From contig JBAZXW010000013.1 of the NCBI GenBank assembly GCA_041659605.1, positions 44,280 through 108,279 of the forward strand: DNA of 64,000 bases, in the 5' to 3' direction. Within the stretch, counting starts at the first letter, position 1, and the number at the start of each line of letters is the position of its first letter. The notes beneath the pieces are model-generated. The model searched no databases. It was given only the letters and a program-made list of their open reading frames with translations, and had not been told where the DNA came from. This document shows, in pieces, positions 15,898-25,125 of the stretch. A program made the translations under genes and the position numbers. Source of the DNA: Solimonas sp041659605. GTDB lineage: Bacteria; Pseudomonadota; Gammaproteobacteria; Nevskiales; Nevskiaceae.

Positions 15898-18516
15898 ATG
15901 AATCTTGAACGGGGACTCATCCTCGCTGCCGCGGCCGCACTATGTGCCGCCTGCGGCCAGAGCGATCCACTCGGCGATCCACCGGGCTCGACCGGCGGCG
16001 AGGCTCTGATCGCGGACCGCGCCGGCGCCGCCTGCGTCCTCGTCAGCCCGCTGAACCAGGTCGGCGCGACGCAGCAGATGTCGGTCAACGGCGTGGCCTA
16101 CACCAGGTCCCACCAGCCCGACGCACCGGGGCCGCTCGAGCGGCCCATCCCGAATCCGGGCCCGCAGCCTGCCGGCTCCTGCCGGGGCAGCACCGGCTAT
16201 CGCTTCGGCAGTGGCCTGTACGACGACACCGGTCCGATCGGCGGCGATCCCACGGGCCATGCCGACCTCGCCGGCATGGTCGCGCCCAACCAGACCATCA
16301 ACGGCATCCACACGCGTCTGTACGCGCGCGCGTTCGCCATCGAATCGCCGTGCAACGGTGCGCGCGTGATGTTCGTGTCGGACGACCACGCCTTCGTCAC
16401 GGCGCTGCTGCGCCAGCAAGTGCTCAAGGCCGTCGCCGCCGACCCCGTGCTGTCGCCGTTCTACGGCCCGGACAACGTGATGCTGTCGGCCACGCACACG
16501 CACGCCGCCAACGGCGGCTTCGGCGTCGGCAGCTTTCCCGCCGACCCGCCGCCCGGCACGCCGCAGCAGGTGCGTGACGCCTACAACTACGTGATTTCCG
16601 CCGGCGACAGTCCCAACCATTTCGACGCGGACAACTTCCGCGTCATGGTCGACGGCATCGTCCAGGCCATGCGCCGCGCACACGCCAACCTCGCGGCGCA
16701 CGCCGGCAGCGCGCCGATCCGGATGTCGATCGGCGAGCTGCTCAACGCCAACACCAGCCGTGATCCGCCCGCCTACCAGCAGAACTCACCCGCCGAGCGC
16801 GCCCGCTTCAGCGACGCCAACGGTCACGACATTCCCGTCGACAAGCGCTTCCTGCAGCTCTCCTTCGTGCGCGCCAACGGCAGCGCGGTCGGCGTGCTCA
16901 ACTGGTTCGGCGTGCACCCGACGGCCATGCACAACCACGACCGGCTCATCTCGTCGGATCTGAAGGGCTACGCGTCGCTCGGCTTCGAAACGCTGATGGA
17001 GACCGGGTACGCACCGGACCCGGGCGGCGTGCCGAGCGGTGAGGACAATTTCGTCGCTGCCTTCGCACAGACCGACGAGGGCAATTCGATCCCCGATCTC
17101 TTCGTCTTCGACGCTGACGTCGACGGCGGCAACGGACCGGGACAAGGCGTGCCGTACCGGTATCGCTTCGGCACCGACGATCCGTACTGGCTCGACGAAC
17201 CGGGCAGCGAGCGCGGCGCGCCCAAGGCTGCGGCGGTGTTCGGCACCAAGCACCTGGCGCAGGCGATCCGCCAGTTCGGCGCAGGCAGCGCGCTGTCGGG
17301 ACCGGTCGACTATCGCCTGTTCCATGTCGACATGAATGCGGTCACGGTCGACGATCCGGCCATTACCGGCACGCTCGCGTATCCCGATCTGCCGCAGAAC
17401 CTCTACGCCGATGCCAAGGCGACGTGCAGCAGCGCACTGGGCCAGGGCTTCCTCGCCGGCGGCGTCAACGGCCCGCAGTTCGGCGTGCCCGGATTTACCT
17501 GCGTGGACAACGCGCCGATCCCGTACCGCGATCAGATGCGCAGCGGCTACAACGGCCTGTACAACGGCAGCGGCGGGCTCGAGTTCATGAAGAACGGCGT
17601 GTACTTCACCGTACCGGTCGAAGGCGTCCCGCTGTTCACCGCCTCGGCGCCGCTGCTGTGCGCCACCTACGCCACGCAGGCCGAGTACGCCTGCCAGAAC
17701 GAAAAGCCGATCCTGGTCGGCCCCGGCGGGCCGACCGCGCCGATCCAGATTTTCCGCATCGGCAATCTCGCCGTGCTCGGCGTGCCGTGGGAAGTCACCA
17801 CCATGTCCGCGCTCCGGTTACGCCAGACCGTGCTCGACGCGCTCGCGCCGGTAGGCGTCGATACGGTCGTGATCGCCGGCCTGTCCAACGCGTATTTCCA
17901 GTACATGGCGACGCGCGAGGAATACACCGCACAGATGTACGAAGGCGCTTCGACGCTGTTCGGTCCGTGGCAGCTGGCCGCAGTGCAGCAGGAGTCACGG
18001 CGGCTGGCGCTGACGCTGGCCGCCGGCGCGCCGGCGCCCACCGGTGCGCCGCCGCCTGCGGACGTCGCGCTCGGCGATCCGTCACCCGTCACGACCGACC
18101 AGCCGGCGGAGTTCGGCCGGGTGCTCGCCGACGCGCAACCGGCATACAACCGCGGCGACACCGTGGACGTGTCGTGGGTCGCGGGCTATCCCGGCAACGA
18201 CCTGAAGACCATGTCGTCGTACCTGTACGTCGAGCGCCAGGATTCGGCGGGCGCCTGGCGCGTGGTGGCGACGGACAAGGATCCGGAACTGTTGTTCATC
18301 TGGAATTGGGCCTCGGATCCGGTGGGGATCGAGACGCATGTCGTCGACTCATCGACGGCGCAGGCGGTCTGGACGATTCCGAACAATGCAGCGGGCGGCG
18401 TTTACCGGATTCGCCACGAGGGTGTGTCCAGGACCAGCGCGGATGCGGCGCCGGAACCGTACACCGGTGTGACCACCGCGTTCCGGATCGAGGGCGATCC
18501 CGAAGCGTGTCCTTAA
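15898..18516 (+). CDS. neutral/alkaline ceramidase-family lipoprotein
   Basis: An 872-residue protein with a lipobox (LCAAC, Cys19), so envelope-anchored. Family marks: GDPTGHADLAGM near the start of the catalytic domain, the Zn-binding LSATHTHAANGG, the AQTDEGNSIPD segment that corresponds to the catalytic-Ser region of bacterial ceramidases, and SNAYFQYMATREEYTAQMYE near 630. A C-terminal beta-rich domain (from about 710) follows, as in neutral ceramidases. The family hydrolyses the amide bond of ceramides; the physiological lipid here is unknown. It is larger than typical bacterial ceramidases (about 670). Its stop overlaps the convergent GST stop. Confidence 0.87.
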   Translation: MNLERGLILAAAAALCAACGQSDPLGDPPGSTGGEALIADRAGAACVLVSPLNQVGATQQMSVNGVAYTRSHQPDAPGPLERPIPNPGPQPAGSCRGSTGYRFGSGLYDDTGPIGGDPTGHADLAGMVAPNQTINGIHTRLYARAFAIESPCNGARVMFVSDDHAFVTALLRQQVLKAVAADPVLSPFYGPDNVMLSATHTHAANGGFGVGSFPADPPPGTPQQVRDAYNYVISAGDSPNHFDADNFRVMVDGIVQAMRRAHANLAAHAGSAPIRMSIGELLNANTSRDPPAYQQNSPAERARFSDANGHDIPVDKRFLQLSFVRANGSAVGVLNWFGVHPTAMHNHDRLISSDLKGYASLGFETLMETGYAPDPGGVPSGEDNFVAAFAQTDEGNSIPDLFVFDADVDGGNGPGQGVPYRYRFGTDDPYWLDEPGSERGAPKAAAVFGTKHLAQAIRQFGAGSALSGPVDYRLFHVDMNAVTVDDPAITGTLAYPDLPQNLYADAKATCSSALGQGFLAGGVNGPQFGVPGFTCVDNAPIPYRDQMRSGYNGLYNGSGGLEFMKNGVYFTVPVEGVPLFTASAPLLCATYATQAEYACQNEKPILVGPGGPTAPIQIFRIGNLAVLGVPWEVTTMSALRLRQTVLDALAPVGVDTVVIAGLSNAYFQYMATREEYTAQMYEGASTLFGPWQLAAVQQESRRLALTLAAGAPAPTGAPPPADVALGDPSPVTTDQPAEFGRVLADAQPAYNRGDTVDVSWVAGYPGNDLKTMSSYLYVERQDSAGAWRVVATDKDPELLFIWNWASDPVGIETHVVDSSTAQAVWTIPNNAAGGVYRIRHEGVSRTSADAAPEPYTGVTTAFRIEGDPEACP

Positions 18517-19187
18517 CCCATGTCGGCAACGGCTACGCCCTGGCGCTCGGCGCAGAGGCTCAGCGTGCGCTGCCACGCCGGGCGCGCCAGGGCCCGCGCG
18601 GCGTAGGCCTGCAGCCGCGGATACGGCTCGAGCAGATCGCTGTGGCGGATCGAGCGCAGGACGTTGGCGACGAGAATGTCGGCGACCGTGAACGCCTCGC
18701 AGGCGATCCATTCGCGGCCATCGAGCCGGCGCTCCAGCCCGTCGAGCCGGCGGCCGGCTTCCTTGACCAGCGACGCCCGCTGCTCGCCGGTCTCCTTGCC
18801 GCGCACGCCGATGTCGATCATCTGCATTTCGAACAACGGCCGCTCGACGGTGGCGAGCGCGGCGAAGCACCATTGCACGACCCGCGTGCGTCCGGCGAAG
18901 TCCGCGGGAATCAGCTTGCCCGCCTTCTCGGCGATGTAGAGCAGCACCGCGCCGGACTCGCCGACGACGAAGCCGTCGTCATCGATCACCGGCACCTGGC
19001 GGAAATCGCTGAGCTTGCGATAGGCCGGGCTGTCGAGCTCGCCGGCAACATAGTCGAGCGCGTGGACGCGATAGGGCAACCCGGTTTCCTCGAGCGCCCA
19101 TTGCACGCGCAGGTCGCGCGCCTCACCCGCCATCCCGGGATAGACGCGTCCGAAGGCATAAAGTGTGATCACGGTGACCTCCAGCAT
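18513..19187 (-). CDS. glutathione S-transferase
   Basis: A 224-residue protein from ATG 19187; the longer open frame upstream is repeat sequence. The N-terminal thioredoxin-like domain (VITLYAFGRV ... VPVIDDDGFVVGESGAVLLYIAEK) contains the cis-Pro and the ES glutathione-binding pair. The C-terminal helical domain includes the N-capping motif FTVADILVANVL. The substrate is unknown. It converges with the ceramidase gene. Confidence 0.9.
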   Translation of the reverse strand: MLEVTVITLYAFGRVYPGMAGEARDLRVQWALEETGLPYRVHALDYVAGELDSPAYRKLSDFRQVPVIDDDGFVVGESGAVLLYIAEKAGKLIPADFAGRTRVVQWCFAALATVERPLFEMQMIDIGVRGKETGEQRASLVKEAGRRLDGLERRLDGREWIACEAFTVADILVANVLRSIRHSDLLEPYPRLQAYAARALARPAWQRTLSLCAERQGVAVADMG

Positions 19188-19242
19188 TGACTGACTACGC
19201 CGAGTAGTCGAGCGAGGCAACCATAATTCGACAACCGCAGCC

Positions 19243-19298
19243 CCCTCTCCCCACCTGTGGGGAGAGGGTCGGGGTGAGGGGCGCCGACGCAGTCGGCG
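19243..19298. repeat. modular palindromic repeat (two hairpins)
   Basis: CCCTCTCCCCA (19243-19253) pairs with TGGGGAGAGGG (19258-19268), then GGGTGAGGGG, then CGCCGAC (19282-19288) pairs with GTCGGCG (19292-19298). The same order of modules recurs, in either orientation, near 27800, 30965 and 38900-39030. Confidence 0.7.
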
Positions 19299-19352
19299 TG
19301 ACGGAATCAGGCGGCTCAAGGTCTATCATCCCCCGTCGACGGAGAGACGACG

Positions 19353-21782
19353 ATGGCCGACGGAACGCAGACCCACTACCGCACCTGCCACCTCTGCGAG
19401 GCGATGTGCGGCGTTGTCATCACGCACGAGCCGGGCGGGCGCATCCTGTCGATCAAGGGCGACAAGGACGATCCGTTCAGCCGCGGCCATGTCTGCCCCA
19501 AGGCGGTCGCGCTGCAGGACCTGCAGGACGACCCGGACCGCCTGCGCCGGCCGATCAAGCGCGTCGGCACCGAGTGGATCGAGATCTCCTGGGACGAGGC
19601 CTTCGACACTGTCGAGCGCGAACTCATGCGCGCGCGCCGCGAGCACGGCAACGACGCCGTCGGCCTGTACATCGGCAATCCCACCGCGCACAACACCGGC
19701 GCGATGCTGATGCTGCTGCCGTTCCTCGCGGCGATGCGCACGCGCAACCGCTACAGCGCCACCAGCGTCGACCAGCTGCCGACGATGCTCGCCAACCTGC
19801 AGATGTTCGGCAACGCCGCGCTGTTCCCGGTGCCGGACCTCGACCGCACCGACTTCCTGCTGATGATCGGCGCCAACCCGGTCGCCTCCGGCGGCAGCGT
19901 CGCCGCGGCCGGCAACTTCCCCGCGCGCATGAAGGCGATCCGCGCGCGCGGCGGCCACATCGTGCTGATCGACCCGCGCCGCAACGAAAGCGCCGAGCTG
20001 GCCGACACGCACCACTTCATCCGCCCCGGCACCGACGTGTTCCTGCTCGCGGCGATGATCCACGTGCTGTTCGAAGACCGGCTCGTCCAGCTCGACCGGC
20101 TCGAAGCCTTCACCGACGGCGTCGAGGCAATCCGGAGCGCCGTCGCACCGTTCCCGCCGGAAGCCGTGGCCCAGGCCACCGGCATCGACGCCGCGCAGAT
20201 CCGCAAGCTCGCGCGCGCATTCGCGCACGCCGAACGCGCCGTCTGCTACGGCCGCATCGGCACCTGCACGCAGGAATTCGGCGGGCTCACCACCTGGCTG
20301 ATCTACGCGCTCAACGTGCTCACCGGCAACCTCGATCGCGAAGGCGGCGCGATGTTCCCGCACCCGGCCATCGACGTGATCGGCATGGCCGCCGGCCATC
20401 CGCTCGCGCGCGGCAGCTTCGATACGTTCCGCTCACGCCAGAGCCAGCTGCCGGAATTCCTCGGCGAGCTGCCCGTCGCCGCGCTGGCCGAGGAGATGCG
20501 CACGCCGGGCCAGGGCCAGATCAAGGCCTTCGTCACCTTCTCCGGCAACCCGGTGCTGTCCACGCCCAACGGCCCGGCGCTGGAACAGGCGCTCGACAGC
20601 CTCGACTTCATGGTCTCGATCGACTGCTACCTCAACGAGACCACCAAGCACGCGCACCTGATCCTGCCGCCGACCGGCCCGCTCGAACGCGAGCACTACG
20701 ACGTCGCCCTCAACGGCGTGGCCGTGCGCAACGTCGCCAAGTACGCCCCGGCGATGCTCGAAGCGCCGCCGGACGCGCGCCACGACTGGCAGATCATGCT
20801 GGAGCTGATTGTGCGCCTGAGTGCGAAGAGCGCCCCCGGCCGCCGCATTGGGCGCGCCGTGCAGAAACGGCTCGAACGCGCCGGCGTCGAAGGCATGCTC
20901 GACTGGCTGCTGAAGAACGGCCCCTACGGCACTTCACGCCTCGCCCGCGGCAACGCCTGGCTGCGCGAATTCTTCCTGACCGGCCGCATCCACCAAGTGG
21001 CGTCGAAAGGACTCGGCGCCCTGCTCGGCCAGCGCATCGGCATTGCGCCGATGCTGCAGGCCCAGGCCGCCTTCAGCGGCCGCAATCGCGGCCTCGACAT
21101 CGCAACGCTCAAGGGCCACCCACACGGCATCGACCTCGGCGCCCTCGAACCCGCGCTGCCCGCCAAGCTGTGTACGAAGAAGCAACGCATCCAGCTCGCC
21201 CCGGACATCTTCCTCGCCGATTTGCCGCGCGCGCAGGAGAGACTTAGGTCCAAGCGCGACAAGAACCAGCTCGTCCTCATCGGCCGCCGCCACGTCCGCA
21301 GCAACAACTCCTGGATGCACAACTCGCATCGCCTCGTGAAAGGCAAGAACCGCTGCACGATCTTCCTGAACCCGGAAGACGCCAGGCGCCTGAAACTCAC
21401 CGAGGGCGGTCAGGCTCGCGTCACGTCAGCAGTGGGATCAATCGAACTCCCCGTCGAAATCACCGCCGACATCATGCCCGGCGTCGTCAGCGTACCGCAT
21501 GGGTTTGGGCATCATCGGGAGGGGATTCGGCTGGGCGTTGCTCAAGGGCAAGCGGCGGGGGCGAGTCTCAACGACATCACGAACGCGGAGTTTGTTGATC
21601 GGTTGACCGGAGTGACTGCGCTGAACGGGCTGCCCGTTCAGGTGACTCGTTTGGCCACCACCACGCGACCAGAGAGGAGCGCAATGGGGCCACTCGCCGC
21701 CAAGGGCAGAGCGTCGCGGCCGCAGCTCGGCTGGCGCTTCGACCAACTCGACGCCGGTCCGACGCTTGAACAGAAGGGGTAG
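19353..21782 (+). CDS. molybdopterin-dependent oxidoreductase with N-terminal 4Fe-4S cluster
   Basis: An 809-residue protein of the DMSO-reductase superfamily. The N-terminal cluster motif is CHLCEAMCG ... GHVCPKA, followed by molybdopterin domains (LMIGANPVASGG; VLIDPRRNESAELAD; FSGNPVLSTPNG) and the C-terminal dinucleotide-binding domain (MPGVVSVPHGFGHH). There is no Tat signal, so it is cytoplasmic. The closest types are formate dehydrogenase-like or uncharacterised family members; the substrate is unknown. Homologues normally end near GLPVQVTRLA; the last 40 or so residues here (from about 21660) look unrelated, right at the edge of a lower-GC block. GGAGAG precedes the ATG. Confidence 0.88.
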   Translation: MADGTQTHYRTCHLCEAMCGVVITHEPGGRILSIKGDKDDPFSRGHVCPKAVALQDLQDDPDRLRRPIKRVGTEWIEISWDEAFDTVERELMRARREHGNDAVGLYIGNPTAHNTGAMLMLLPFLAAMRTRNRYSATSVDQLPTMLANLQMFGNAALFPVPDLDRTDFLLMIGANPVASGGSVAAAGNFPARMKAIRARGGHIVLIDPRRNESAELADTHHFIRPGTDVFLLAAMIHVLFEDRLVQLDRLEAFTDGVEAIRSAVAPFPPEAVAQATGIDAAQIRKLARAFAHAERAVCYGRIGTCTQEFGGLTTWLIYALNVLTGNLDREGGAMFPHPAIDVIGMAAGHPLARGSFDTFRSRQSQLPEFLGELPVAALAEEMRTPGQGQIKAFVTFSGNPVLSTPNGPALEQALDSLDFMVSIDCYLNETTKHAHLILPPTGPLEREHYDVALNGVAVRNVAKYAPAMLEAPPDARHDWQIMLELIVRLSAKSAPGRRIGRAVQKRLERAGVEGMLDWLLKNGPYGTSRLARGNAWLREFFLTGRIHQVASKGLGALLGQRIGIAPMLQAQAAFSGRNRGLDIATLKGHPHGIDLGALEPALPAKLCTKKQRIQLAPDIFLADLPRAQERLRSKRDKNQLVLIGRRHVRSNNSWMHNSHRLVKGKNRCTIFLNPEDARRLKLTEGGQARVTSAVGSIELPVEITADIMPGVVSVPHGFGHHREGIRLGVAQGQAAGASLNDITNAEFVDRLTGVTALNGLPVQVTRLATTTRPERSAMGPLAAKGRASRPQLGWRFDQLDAGPTLEQKG

Positions 21783-21971
21783 GATTGGTGTTGCGACGAC
21801 CCCGACGCATGTAGCTGTTGTTGCAGTGACCTTAGGCCGATAGGGGTAATAGGTGGGGAGCTTAGCTCCTGGACGATTGTTGGCTCCGTAGCCCTTCTGC
21901 TGTTCTTGCTGCGTTTTCTTAGTCTCAGGCTGGCCCTATCGGCTAGCACCAGTAAAAAGAAGGAGGTGACT
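21783..21971. other. left end of lower-GC block, open frame without start
   Basis: The frame of the oxidoreductase stays open after its TAG and encodes a Cys-rich stretch, then a hydrophobic segment (TIVGSVALLLFLLRF) and a basic run, reaching the small ORF at 21972. No ATG or GTG start lies in it. It may be a remnant of an interrupted gene. Confidence 0.35.
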
Positions 21972-22076
21972 ATGGCTAAAACACTAACTGCTCGTTGTAA
22001 GGTCTTTTGTAGCTCTGCATTGGAATCAATCTGGGCTATCGGGGCCGGCAGCGTCGTGGCACACCTATCTGCCTAA
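21972..22076 (+). CDS. 34-residue peptide with near-perfect Shine-Dalgarno
   Basis: The sequence AAGGAGGTGA, nearly fully complementary to the 16S rRNA tail, sits 2 nt before ATG 21972. The encoded peptide begins MAKTLTARCKVFCSSALES and ends in a weakly hydrophobic stretch before TAA. It is the only plus-strand gene in the block and has no recognisable homologue. It might be a toxin-like or leader peptide, but no function can be assigned. Confidence 0.5.
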   Translation: MAKTLTARCKVFCSSALESIWAIGAGSVVAHLSA

Positions 22077-22248
22077 GGTCATTGCACGGTAGCAGTTGAC
22101 ACGGTGGCCGGGTGCAGTCGCACTGCACGCCGTATAGGTGGTCCTGGCCGATCCATGACTGCCCTCTAAAAGGCGCCCAGCGCTCACGTTCAGCCGTTCG
22201 CCGTAACTAAGACCCGCTGACTGCAACATGTCGCTATATTCCGGCCCG
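22077..22248. other. intergenic, nothing recognised
   Basis: 172 bp between the small plus-strand ORF and the end of the 433-residue gene. No convincing gene or clear hairpin was identified. Confidence 0.5.
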
Positions 22249-23550
22249 TCACCCTCCCGGGTTGGTCGATAGCCTGAACGCTCTGATCGAGTTGATCTTC
22301 TCCTCGATGCGAAACGTGTGTTCGTCAAGTCCATCTATAAACTTCTCAATCTGGTCTAGATCCCCAGTTGTAACTGACCCGTGCTCGTACCGCAGAAGGC
22401 CATTAAGCATTCCGAGCATGTCACTAAATCCGTAGCGCTGGTGCTGCTCCCGCAGCTCCTCAGCGGGTTTGCGGCTCAGAATTATTTCGAGCAGTGACAG
22501 TGGCCTTGTCAGACGGACTCGCGCTGCCGATAACGCCTCGTTCAGCTTCCCAAGCCTGAAGAGCACGTACACGATGAGGTAGCTGACGCAGTAATACTCC
22601 TTCGATCTATCCAATCGAGAGATGAGCGCGCTTACAAATAGAGACTTCTCTTCGTCTTTGTCCAGAAGCCCATAAATCCTAACGAGAGCATCGCCGTTCT
22701 CGGAAGTGAGCCGATATTCGCCAGGATGACTCGTGATTTCTTGCCTTTGTCCCGAGGCGCTGCTGCTCCAGCTGTCCTGGTAGATGCTCGATATCTTCTT
22801 ATCGCCGTAGACGGCATGTAGGCTGCCTAGATGACCGTATTGGCGGCCGGACTTGCGGTACCGACTGATTTCATCCTTAAGGACGCCGGCTATGTCTTTC
22901 TCGACGTCATGGGCTAAGGCATATACGGCCTCCTCTCGGAGTTTGAGCGTGCGTCGATTTTTCTTTTTGTCCGACTGAAATCTGACTTTCTTAAGTCTCC
23001 TTTGTTGTCCAAAATTATCGACAACAATTATGTCGAGTACCAAGTCCTTTCCTTCCCGAACCGTTGGTGGCTCAATCCAGAAATTGACGTGAAGGTCAGT
23101 GGTCGAATGAGGCAACACCTGATAGCTTCCGACATAGTCACTCGCCGCATCTTTCACGAGCACGTGCCCTTGAACTGGCGGCGTTGCGATATACGCATTC
23201 AGGATAGATACGGGAGAGTCGGTAGGGTTCGTCACATACCAATACCCAACAACCTGCATGGCAGGCTTTTGGTCCCCTGTGCGTCCCATGTGCCACCAAT
23301 TCGAACGCTGGTGAGGAACGATGATTGGCCGGTCTAGCCAATGTTTGAGCCAAGGAATGGCGCGACGTAGACGACCCTTCATCGACTCACTCCCCGTCAG
23401 TCTCCGAAGGATTTCTGCTGCCACAAAAACGAGACCACCCAAAAAAAGCCATGGCTCGTAGTTGCCGGTCGGGTCGGTCGCCCACTTGAGGCCGAAGTAG
23501 ACACTCGCGCAAAGGCTTGCAAGCTCCAAGGTGGCGAGAACCAGTGGCAA
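22249..23550 (-). CDS. membrane-anchored protein of unknown function
   Basis: A 433-residue protein with a TTG start (TAGGA 7 nt upstream). Two N-terminal membrane segments (about 2-20 and 33-50) are followed by a Trp/Arg-rich link, a beta-rich region with Pro and aromatic residues (about 95-180; VGYWYVTNPTDSPVS, LHVNFWIEPP), a very basic patch (RFQSDKKKNRR) and a helical C-terminal half. I do not recognise the family. Base and codon use are clearly more AT-rich than the flanks. It is last in a run of minus-strand genes that begins with two nucleases. Confidence 0.7.
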   Translation of the reverse strand: MPLVLATLELASLCASVYFGLKWATDPTGNYEPWLFLGGLVFVAAEILRRLTGSESMKGRLRRAIPWLKHWLDRPIIVPHQRSNWWHMGRTGDQKPAMQVVGYWYVTNPTDSPVSILNAYIATPPVQGHVLVKDAASDYVGSYQVLPHSTTDLHVNFWIEPPTVREGKDLVLDIIVVDNFGQQRRLKKVRFQSDKKKNRRTLKLREEAVYALAHDVEKDIAGVLKDEISRYRKSGRQYGHLGSLHAVYGDKKISSIYQDSWSSSASGQRQEITSHPGEYRLTSENGDALVRIYGLLDKDEEKSLFVSALISRLDRSKEYYCVSYLIVYVLFRLGKLNEALSAARVRLTRPLSLLEIILSRKPAEELREQHQRYGFSDMLGMLNGLLRYEHGSVTTGDLDQIEKFIDGLDEHTFRIEEKINSIRAFRLSTNPGG

Positions 23551-23715
23551 TGGTGTTTCCTACCGCGACAGGACCGGCACTAGGGTAACCGGAGCGGCGG
23601 CAGGCCACCTCTTCCTATGGGAGGCACGCAGCCAGGCCAAGGAGAATTGGTCACACCCCTTTTCCTAGCTTTTCCTAGTCAGTTTCCCGTCGGCTGCGCC
23701 GCGAAGGCGCTCTCT
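23551..23715. other. intergenic, short direct repeat
   Basis: 165 bp with two adjacent copies of TTTTCCTAG near 23659-23678 and no gene seen. It separates the two unknown genes of the block. Confidence 0.4.
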
Positions 23716-24558
23716 TCAAGGCCAGCCCATCGTATGGGGGAGTTCTTCAATGATCATCCGCAGCCCGTCGAGAGTGTCTCGCTGCCAATAGTCGCGCGCC
23801 TCAATGGCAATGTTGATTTCGCCGAAGAGGCGAGCGTCGTAGAGGCTGGGAAATAGATGCTTCGCTGCCGCGTGAGAGGCCTGATCAATCTCATCGAAGT
23901 ACTCAGTGCCTCGGCGCGGGTCGTCAAAGCTGACAACAATCTCGCCAAGGATTACGAGCGCAGCAACGACGTGGGCGCAATCCAGCAGAGAAAACTCGTA
24001 GGGTTCAAGGGATAGGTGAGCGGCAACTCGGTCTGCATGCTGCTTCAAGAGCCCGACTCTGCTGCCAAGCAAACTTGCGCCATTGAAGAGGGCTGTCGGT
24101 GACTGAGACAAGCACCGGAACGTGGCGCGCAGGAAGCTCAACGCTTTTCTGGCGTCGTCGAAACTACGGCCCGCCCTATCTGACCAATAAGCGGCGACTT
24201 CCGCGAGAGTTTCGTCCGATGCCTTGGCGAAGGTCGCTCCAGTCATTCCTCTGGCGTGATCGAAAACCTTCCGACAGCAGAGTGACACGCTGTTGCACGA
24301 ACTGAACTCAGTTGAATGCTGGAACACAACGCCTGGGTAACCATCAATGGAACATCTCCCTTCACGCGTACTGGCTCCCATGAATAGGTAGAAGGCGGGC
24401 AGTACCATAGCCGCCCGCGATCCGACCCCGCGGAGAAAGTGAATCGCTCGCACCTGCTCAGTGTGCTGAAGCGGCGGGCTGGATGATCTTTGTCTGCGAC
24501 TTCGGGTAGCAACTTCATCCTTTTCGGGATCACTGAAGGTCACAATCAGTCGCGCCAT
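23716..24558 (-). CDS. hypothetical protein in nuclease block
   Basis: 280 residues from ATG 24558 (GAGGG 7-8 nt upstream). It begins MARLIVTFSDPEKDEVATRS and is mainly helical after about 110, with no signal peptide and no clear catalytic motif. Cys pairs (SCNSVSLCC near 95) are notable. I recognise no family. Low GC and co-orientation with the nuclease genes suggest that it belongs to the same acquired unit. Confidence 0.65.
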   Translation of the reverse strand: MARLIVTFSDPEKDEVATRSRRQRSSSPPLQHTEQVRAIHFLRGVGSRAAMVLPAFYLFMGASTREGRCSIDGYPGVVFQHSTEFSSCNSVSLCCRKVFDHARGMTGATFAKASDETLAEVAAYWSDRAGRSFDDARKALSFLRATFRCLSQSPTALFNGASLLGSRVGLLKQHADRVAAHLSLEPYEFSLLDCAHVVAALVILGEIVVSFDDPRRGTEYFDEIDQASHAAAKHLFPSLYDARLFGEINIAIEARDYWQRDTLDGLRMIIEELPHTMGWP

Positions 24559-24594
24559 ACGACAAACCCTCGATTAAGAAGGTGAGAACCAAGG

Positions 24595-24617
24595 CCGGTC
24601 TGAGGGGGGCAGACCGG
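24595..24617. terminator. hairpin after HNH gene
   Basis: CCGGTCTG (24595-24602) pairs with CAGACCGG (24610-24617) across a G-rich 7-base loop, 17 bp beyond the HNH stop on the minus strand. There is no T-tract, so termination would be weak or factor-dependent. It may separate the nuclease genes from the two unknown genes downstream. Confidence 0.5.
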
Positions 24618-24633
24618 TCAGGCCCCATTTCAG

Positions 24634-25125
24634 CTACTCGCCAACTCCGATGCCGGCATGCACGAGCACTTTCCTGCAAAGCTCGATGAAGGTGTCGACG
24701 GGCATATCATTCTTCGCATCATTCGTGCGCCAGCTGCAGATTCGGAAACTCGCCTCCGTAGCGCCCGCGTCCACATGATCCACCGTCGGCAGTAGAGCGA
24801 AACCTGCCTTGTACAAATGACGGCCTGTTGCCGACTCTTCGTTGCGGTATTTGCTGATGAGGCGCCAATCAAGTAGCTCTCCCGTGTATGCATCCGTTCC
24901 GTCGGACGCAAGTACGGCCGCATGAATCGCCTCGCGGTAATTGGCACCGGTACACAGATGGCCTCGTGCTCTGTCTCTCTTTACATGTGCCGCCGCCTTG
25001 CGTGTGAGCCAGCGTTGATACGACTCCTGAGTTACAACGCTGATGAGAAACGGCGGCAGGGCATACTTCACTTCGGTAGTGCGTGGGCGTGAGCTGGGCT
25101 TCGCGAGTTGGGGGCTAAAGGACAA
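24634..25125 (-). CDS. HNH endonuclease-like protein
   Basis: 163 residues if read from TTG 25125, which overlaps the preceding stop and has GGAG 7 nt upstream; GTG 25071 is the alternative (145 residues). The core has LTRKAAAHVKRDRARG, an AYTGELLDW segment and the HNH-type motif LLPTVDHVDAG ... CSWRTNDAKND, with the paired His, Asn and second metal-side residues in place. This fits a metal-dependent DNA nuclease of the HNH superfamily. It is directly coupled to the 103-residue gene. No methyltransferase is nearby, so a classical restriction-modification pair is not evident. Confidence 0.75.
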   Translation of the reverse strand: MSFSPQLAKPSSRPRTTEVKYALPPFLISVVTQESYQRWLTRKAAAHVKRDRARGHLCTGANYREAIHAAVLASDGTDAYTGELLDWRLISKYRNEESATGRHLYKAGFALLPTVDHVDAGATEASFRICSWRTNDAKNDMPVDTFIELCRKVLVHAGIGVGE

